This document shows, one piece after another, positions 59,838-64,000 of a DNA stretch of 64,000 bases. The notes under the pieces were generated by a model. It had not been told where the DNA came from, ran no database searches, and worked only from the letters and a program-made list of their open reading frames with translations. The position numbers were made by a program, and so were the translations under genes. Source of the stretch: Allokutzneria oryzae (GTDB taxonomy: Bacteria > Actinomycetota > Actinomycetes > Mycobacteriales > Pseudonocardiaceae); the NCBI RefSeq assembly GCF_042429765.1, contig NZ_JBHLZU010000034.1:1-64000 (forward strand). Direction: 5' to 3'. The stretch's first letter is position 1; the number at the start of each line of letters is the position of its first letter.

Positions 59838-60254
59838 ATGCGCACGTCAAACAACATTCCCCGACCGGTCACAACGGTGTCCGTGCTGCTGTTCGTGTTC
59901 TCCGGCATAACGATGCTCACCGCGTTGGTGCTCGGGCTTGGCGCGATGCTCGGCAGTGTGATCTCGGAGATCCCCGTTGCCGGGTTCTACGCCAGCCAGC
60001 TCACCGTCCTCGGTGTGAACGGTGCCGCCCTCCTCGTGCCGCTCGCCGCGCTGGACATCGTGCTCGGTGTGTGCGTCGCCAGAGGGGTCAGGTGGGCGTG
60101 GCTGGCGACCATCGTGTTGTCGGTCGTGCTCGTCACGCTGTCGGTGACCAGTGCGACGCCGCCGATCATCGTGATGGTCGTCGTCGCGGCCTCGGTCGTG
60201 GTGGGGCTGCTGACCGTGCCGTCGAGCTCGCGCTCCTACTTCGGCCAGATGTGA
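59838..60254 (+). CDS. Small integral membrane protein, four helices
   Basis: 138 residues with four predicted membrane helices (VSVLLFVFSGITMLTALVLG, VNGAALLVPLAALDIVLGVC, WLATIVLSVVLVTLSV, IIVMVVVAASVVVGLL). No family recognised. The ATG is preferred over TTG 59832; no strong ribosome site is visible. It lies 4 nt from the convergent proline iminopeptidase stop. Confidence 0.65.
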   Translation: MRTSNNIPRPVTTVSVLLFVFSGITMLTALVLGLGAMLGSVISEIPVAGFYASQLTVLGVNGAALLVPLAALDIVLGVCVARGVRWAWLATIVLSVVLVTLSVTSATPPIIVMVVVAASVVVGLLTVPSSSRSYFGQM

Positions 60255-60258
60255 CCGA

Positions 60259-61206
60259 TCATGACCTCGCGAACCGGTTCGTCGCCGCCACAATGGCTTC
60301 CGCGGTTCCGGAAGCGTGGGCGCCGTGTTCCACGATCACCAACTCCGAGCCCTGCCAGGCGCTGTGCAGCACCCACGGGTTGCCAGCAAGGGCGCTGAGG
60401 TCGAGGCGGCCGTGCACGATCACGCCAGGAACTCCCTTCAACACGTCCTTCCCGCGCTCCAGCTCGTCGTCGTCCAGCCAGCAGCGGTTGCTGAAGTAGT
60501 GCGTGACCAGGCGGGCGAACGTGAGCTTGAACTCCGGCGTGTCCCACGGCCCCGGCTCTGCGTCGCGACCGGGTGGGACCGTCACGACGGCGTCCTCCCA
60601 TGCGCACCAGTCCTCCGCCGCCTTCAGGTGCACCGCCGGGTCCGGGTCCATCAGCAACCGGTGGTAGGCGGCGGAGATGTCGTCGCCGGGGTCCGGCACG
60701 CCCGCGCGGAAGCGCTCGAAAGCCTCCGGAGCCAGGGGACCGAAGCCGTCGATCAGCCACTCGATCTCCGAGTGCCTGCCCGTCGCCACCCCCGTCACGA
60801 TCATCTCCGTCACCCGCGAGGGGTGCCGCAGCGCGTAGGTCACCGACAGCACCGAGCCCCAGGAACCCCCGAAGAGCAGCCACTTGTCGATGCCGAGGTG
60901 CTCGCGCAGCCGCTCCATGTCGCTGAGCAGGTGGTCGGTGGTGTTCGTGGAGAGGTCGACGACGGGCTCACTCGCGCGCGGCGTGCTGCGGCCGCAGTTG
61001 CGCTGGTCGAACAGGACCACCCGGTAGGCGTCGGGGTCGAAGTAGGTCCGCAGTCCCGGGCGGCAGCCCATCCCGGGGCCGCCGTGGACGACAACTGCGG
61101 GTTTGCCGTCCGGGTTTCCGCAGGTCTCCCAGTAGATCTGGTGGCCGTCGCCGACGTCGAGCATGCCGTGGTCGTAGGGCTCGATCATGGGGAAGCGGGT
61201 GGTCAC
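60259..61206 (-). CDS. pip: Proline iminopeptidase (S33 family)
   Basis: A 315-residue alpha/beta hydrolase: VVHGGPGMGCRPGLRTYFDP (oxyanion HGGPG), FDQRNCGRSTP, GGSWGSVLSVTYAL (nucleophile Ser in GxSxG), a catalytic Asp in IVHGRLDL and a His in VEHGAHA. It removes N-terminal Pro from peptides. GTG 61206 has AAGGAG 6 nt upstream. It is divergent from MarR-MFS with a shared operator, so it may be in the same regulon. Confidence 0.93.
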   Translation of the reverse strand: MTTRFPMIEPYDHGMLDVGDGHQIYWETCGNPDGKPAVVVHGGPGMGCRPGLRTYFDPDAYRVVLFDQRNCGRSTPRASEPVVDLSTNTTDHLLSDMERLREHLGIDKWLLFGGSWGSVLSVTYALRHPSRVTEMIVTGVATGRHSEIEWLIDGFGPLAPEAFERFRAGVPDPGDDISAAYHRLLMDPDPAVHLKAAEDWCAWEDAVVTVPPGRDAEPGPWDTPEFKLTFARLVTHYFSNRCWLDDDELERGKDVLKGVPGVIVHGRLDLSALAGNPWVLHSAWQGSELVIVEHGAHASGTAEAIVAATNRFARS

Positions 61207-61237
61207 TCGTGACTCCTTCTGCCGGGGAGCGGCAACT

Positions 61238-61265
61238 GTAACAGCACTCATATAAGTGCTGTTAC
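61238..61265. promoter_or_regulatory. MarR operator palindrome
   Basis: GTAACAGCACT (61238-61248), centre CATATA, AGTGCTGTTAC (61255-61265): perfect 11-bp arms. It overlaps the likely -10 TACTCT (61263-61268), 7 nt before the MarR ATG. Confidence 0.8.
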
Positions 61266-61275
61266 TCTTTTCCTC

Positions 61276-61764
61276 ATGACCACACCGGATCCCACCCCGG
61301 ACCCCACCGAGGTGAGCCGCTGGCGGCCGCTGCGCGTGCTGCTCGCCGCCATGGACGACGACATCGCCAAGCTGTACGCCGAGCGCGGGATCGACGGCGT
61401 GCGCCCCCGCTACGTCATGCCGCTGATCCGGCTCGGCCGCGCGGGCGCGATGACCATCCGGCAGCTCGCCGCGTCCCTGGACGTCACGCACTCGGCGATG
61501 AGCCAGACCGTCACCGCGCTCCGGCGCGAGGGACTGGTCACCAGCAGGCCCGGCTCCGACGCGCGGACGCGCGAGGTCGTGCTGACCGAGCGGGCCAGGG
61601 AGATGGTGCCGTTCCTCGAAGCCGAGTGGCGGGCGACCGAGCGTGCCGTCGCCGAGCTGGAGGAGGAGATCCCCTACGCGATGAGCCAGGTCGTGCGCGA
61701 TCTGGAGGCGGCACTGGCGAAGCGGTCCTTCCACGACCGCATCGTCCGGAACCTCAAGCCATGA
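61276..61764 (+). CDS. MarR-family regulator
   Basis: 162 residues with a MarR winged helix (MTIRQLAASLDVTHSAMSQT, LRREGLVTSRPGSDARTREV). The perfect palindrome directly upstream points to autoregulation. It overlaps the MFS start (ATGA), so repressor and transporter are co-expressed. It probably releases DNA on binding a toxic or aromatic ligand, inducing the efflux pump and perhaps pip. Confidence 0.94.
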   Translation: MTTPDPTPDPTEVSRWRPLRVLLAAMDDDIAKLYAERGIDGVRPRYVMPLIRLGRAGAMTIRQLAASLDVTHSAMSQTVTALRREGLVTSRPGSDARTREVVLTERAREMVPFLEAEWRATERAVAELEEEIPYAMSQVVRDLEAALAKRSFHDRIVRNLKP

Positions 61765-62993
61765 AGCTGCTCGTCGACATCCGGCCGCTGCGCGCCAGCA
61801 CCGCGTTCCGGCGACTGTGGATCGGCACCACCGCCTCCACGCTCGGCGGCCAGCTGACCGTGGTCGCCGTTCTGACGCAGGTGTGGCAGCTGACGCAGAG
61901 CACCGTCGCCGTGGGCGCCATCGGGATCGCGCAGGCCGTGCCGATGGTGGTTTTCGGTTTGCTGGGCGGCACATTGGCCGACAGCGTGGACCGGCGGCGG
62001 CTGGTGCTGCTCACCACGGTCGGACAGATCGTCACGGCCGTGTTGCTTGCGGCGCAAGCACTTCTCGGCCTCGCGTCGCTTCCGGTAGTGCTGGGACTGG
62101 TATCCGCGCAGGCCGCGTGCGGCGGTCTCGGCGCGCCCGCGCGCAAGACCTTCGCGGTCCGCCTGCTGCCGGAGCACCTGGTGCGGGCGGGAATCGCCTT
62201 GAACCACCTCAGTTTCCAGGCCGCCATGCTGATCGGTCCCGCGCTCGCCGGCGTGATCACCGCGCAGTGGGGAGCCGGAACCTGCTACGTGATCGACGCC
62301 GCCACCTTCGCCGTCGGCCTGTACGGCGTGTTCCTGCTGCCGTCGATGCGCCCGGAGGGGCAGCCGGGCCGACCGGGACTCCGCGCGGCCTGGGAAGGCC
62401 TGCGGTTCCTGGGCAAGCAGCCCGTCGTCCGCGGCGCGCTGCTGACCGACGTGTTCGCGACGGTGCTTGCGATGCCGATCGCGTTGTTCCCCGCGATCGC
62501 CGACGAGCGCTTCGGCAGGCCGGAGTCGCTGGGGTTCCTCCTCTCCGCCATCGCGGTCGGCGGCATCCTCGCGGGAACGGCGTCCGGAGTGGTCACCCGT
62601 GCCCGCCGCCCCGGAGCGGTGATGCTGGCGGCGGCCGGGACCTGGGGCGTGGGTCTTGCCTGCTTCGGGCTGTCCCCGTCGCTGTGGCTCGGCCTGGTCT
62701 GCCTCGCGGTGGCCGGGGCCGCGGACACGATCTCGGTGATCTCCCGGGGCGCGATCGTGCAGATCGCCACCCCCGACGCCTACCGGGGCAGGGTGGGCGC
62801 GGTCGAGCACATCATCGGCGTCTCCGGCCCCGACATCGGCAACTTCCGCGGCGGCCTGGTCGCGGGCGTCAGCACCCCGGCGTTCGCGCTCGTGTCCGGC
62901 GGCCTGCTCTGCGTCCTGAGCCTGGCCGCGTTGACCGTTGCGAACAAACCGCTGCGCGGCTTCGCCACCGCGGAAGAGGCAGTTGCTCGCTGA
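61761..62993 (+). CDS. MFS exporter under MarR control
   Basis: 410 residues, 12 helices, with the MFS motif GLLGGTLADSVDRRRLVLL after helix 2. It resembles EntS/tetracycline-type exporters (TAFRRLWIGTTASTLGGQL at the start). ATG 61761 overlaps the MarR stop by 4 nt. The probable role is efflux of the MarR ligand. Confidence 0.9.
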   Translation: MKLLVDIRPLRASTAFRRLWIGTTASTLGGQLTVVAVLTQVWQLTQSTVAVGAIGIAQAVPMVVFGLLGGTLADSVDRRRLVLLTTVGQIVTAVLLAAQALLGLASLPVVLGLVSAQAACGGLGAPARKTFAVRLLPEHLVRAGIALNHLSFQAAMLIGPALAGVITAQWGAGTCYVIDAATFAVGLYGVFLLPSMRPEGQPGRPGLRAAWEGLRFLGKQPVVRGALLTDVFATVLAMPIALFPAIADERFGRPESLGFLLSAIAVGGILAGTASGVVTRARRPGAVMLAAAGTWGVGLACFGLSPSLWLGLVCLAVAGAADTISVISRGAIVQIATPDAYRGRVGAVEHIIGVSGPDIGNFRGGLVAGVSTPAFALVSGGLLCVLSLAALTVANKPLRGFATAEEAVAR

Positions 62994-63031
62994 TCAGTGC
63001 TCGCGCGAGGACCTTGTCCCTGTTTGGCACG

Positions 63032-63062
63032 TTGACCTCAAGCAAACTAGAGGTCCTACGTT
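63032..63062 (+). promoter_or_regulatory. Promoter of ABM gene (leaderless)
   Basis: TTGACC (63032-63037), 19 nt, TACGTT (63057-63062), then 6 nt to GTG 63069; no ribosome site. Confidence 0.5.
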
Positions 63063-63068
63063 CGCGGT

Positions 63069-63749
63069 GTGAACAGATCAGAAGAGCGCCCCGACCTCAC
63101 CCGCCCCGACGCGGGCACGATCCTGGTCAGCCGCTGGAACGTGAGCACCCCGCAGCACCAACGCGCCGCCGCCGAAGCGACCCTCGGCGAGTGGGACCGA
63201 GCGGATCGGCCGGACGCGATGCTGGCCCTGTACGCGCTGCTCAGCCTCGACGGCGACCACGTCCTGTACTACGCGCAATGGACCGACGACGAGGCCCATG
63301 AGGAGTTCGTCCGCACGAAGCGCCCGGAGCTCGTCCGGCGCATCGACGCCGGCGTGCCCGGGATCGAGCGGCCCGGGTTGACCCGGTACCGGCTGCACCG
63401 GAGCTGTCGCAGCGACATCACGACCAGGCCGGGACTTGTCGTCGGTGTCCGCTTCGAGACCGATGGCCCGGTTGCGCAGAAGGCGCTCGCCGACCTGGTG
63501 GTCGAACGGCTTGAAGCCGAACGGGTTCCGGGCATGATCTCCGCGAACTTCCACCTCAGCAAGGACGGCACCAAGGTGCTGAACTACGCCGAGTGGACCG
63601 ACGAGGACGCCTACCACGCGTTCACGGCGGGGACGGTGTCGCCTGCTCTCCGGGAGAGCATCGACGAGATCCCCGGTGTGCGCCCGAAACTCGGCGAGCT
63701 CGCCCAGTACCGGATGTACGGGAGCGTGGTCAACATCCCCGCCGGCTGA
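63069..63749 (+). CDS. Tandem antibiotic-biosynthesis-monooxygenase (ABM) domain protein
   Basis: 226 residues holding two ABM (dimeric alpha/beta barrel) domains in one chain: domain 1 around ALLSLDGDHVLYYAQWTDDE, domain 2 around NFHLSKDGTKVLNYAEWTDE. Single ABM proteins dimerise; here both halves are fused. They act as cofactor-free oxygenases or heme/quinone-handling proteins. No polyketide genes are adjacent. The His and Trp/Asn residues typical of ActVA-like enzymes cannot be assigned by eye. Confidence 0.88.
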   Translation: MNRSEERPDLTRPDAGTILVSRWNVSTPQHQRAAAEATLGEWDRADRPDAMLALYALLSLDGDHVLYYAQWTDDEAHEEFVRTKRPELVRRIDAGVPGIERPGLTRYRLHRSCRSDITTRPGLVVGVRFETDGPVAQKALADLVVERLEAERVPGMISANFHLSKDGTKVLNYAEWTDEDAYHAFTAGTVSPALRESIDEIPGVRPKLGELAQYRMYGSVVNIPAG

Positions 63750-63787
63750 TCCCTTCGCTAGGGTACGGCCCCTGAACTAGGGGGAGC

Positions 63788-64000
63788 CTTGCAGGATCTG
63801 TGGTACGTCGTGTTGTCGTCCGCCGTGCTCGGCTTGGACGCGTTGTGGTTGGTGGGGGTGCGGAGCAGTGTGCGGAACCGACCGTCCACACTGGCTGCTC
63901 ACCCCACCGCCTACCAGGCCGCATACCTGCTCGGCGGGGAGAACCGGGTTGTCGAGACGGCGGTCGCCAAGCTGCTTCACGAAGGTCGGCTGCGCGCGAA
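63788..64000 (+). CDS. TIGR04222-type membrane protein, N-terminal part
   Basis: 71 codons visible, open to the right edge. It begins LQDLWYVVLSSAVLGLDALW (membrane helix). HPTAYQAAYLLGGENRVVET and AVAKLLHEGRLR then form the N-terminal signature of TIGR04222 actinobacterial membrane proteins of unknown function. TTG 63788 has GGGGAG close upstream; a later start is possible. Confidence 0.75.

Noticed and set aside
1..64000. CRISPR arrays, tRNA/rRNA genes, intact insertion sequences, replication origin
   Set aside because: No regularly spaced repeats, no cloverleaf or rRNA segments, no transposase motifs, and no DnaA-box cluster were found by eye.

Overview
The window is very GC-rich, with many GTG/TTG starts, GGAGG-type ribosome sites and several apparently leaderless promoters. 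Its gene families are typical of filamentous actinomycetes: SsgA-like, SARP, LAL and LuxR regulators, DUF222/HNH, YqeB, TIGR04222, and a mycobacterial-like KAS. I read it as chromosome of a Pseudonocardiales-type actinomycete; the genus cannot be settled from sequence alone. No rRNA, tRNA, CRISPR array or intact transposase was seen.

Layout. 1-4.3 kb: the tail of a DUF222/HNH gene, then a Tat-type short-chain dehydrogenase divergent from a large LuxR (LAL) regulator. 4.4-8.1 kb: the most striking region, a compact five-gene operon that looks like an undescribed RiPP (ribosomally made, modified peptide) locus. It has a promoter, a 5' stem-loop, a 36-residue precursor-like peptide with a hairpin on its stop codon, a 2OG-Fe(II) oxygenase, a 156-residue protein repeating the peptide's C-terminal motif, a HExxH peptide-hydroxylase-like protein and an MFS exporter. 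8.1-14.8 kb: PucR and LuxR regulators, a secreted alginate-lyase-like enzyme, a FabF-type ketosynthase, and an HxlR regulator divergent from a RutE-like nitroreductase and a short pyrophosphatase-like protein. 15-28 kb: a small Cys-rich ORF with its own terminator, a RecB-like nuclease/helicase, an HSP90-TPR pair and a Hen1-Pnkp RNA-repair operon. 28-34 kb: an SsgA-like protein, a HATPase, YqeB-TetR-CobW, a GlxA-type regulator, and two copies of a 69-bp palindrome at convergent gene ends. 33.7-36 kb: three secreted proteins on the minus strand and a patch of gene remnants. 36-45.5 kb: TetR/MFS with a near-perfect operator, a class-A-like serine hydrolase, GntR, DUF899, an ECF sigma with its membrane partner, an RluA-type synthase, STAS and a phosphoribosyltransferase-like protein. 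45.7-53.5 kb: a hydantoinase operon (HyuA, HyuB, a diverged HyuA-like protein, DUF917, PucR). 53.5-64 kb: a ClpX paralogue, a SARP-NB-ARC-TPR regulator divergent from a one-domain LuxR protein, proline iminopeptidase divergent from MarR-MFS with a perfect operator, a two-domain ABM protein, and the start of a TIGR04222 protein.

How the genes work together. In the RiPP-like operon the enzymes are tightly packed: the repeat protein and the HExxH protein overlap by 4 nt, and the MFS start abuts the HExxH stop. This suggests modification of the peptide followed by export. Hen1 would methylate the 3' end of RNA repaired by Pnkp. The HSP90 and TPR genes overlap by 4 nt, as expected for a chaperone and partner. 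The hydantoinase genes form one operon ending in its likely PucR regulator. Two features recur across the window: a palindromic element confined to convergent gene ends, and a GTCCAC-W-GTGGAC palindrome always read in the same frame (Ser-Thr-Val-Asp) inside unrelated genes.
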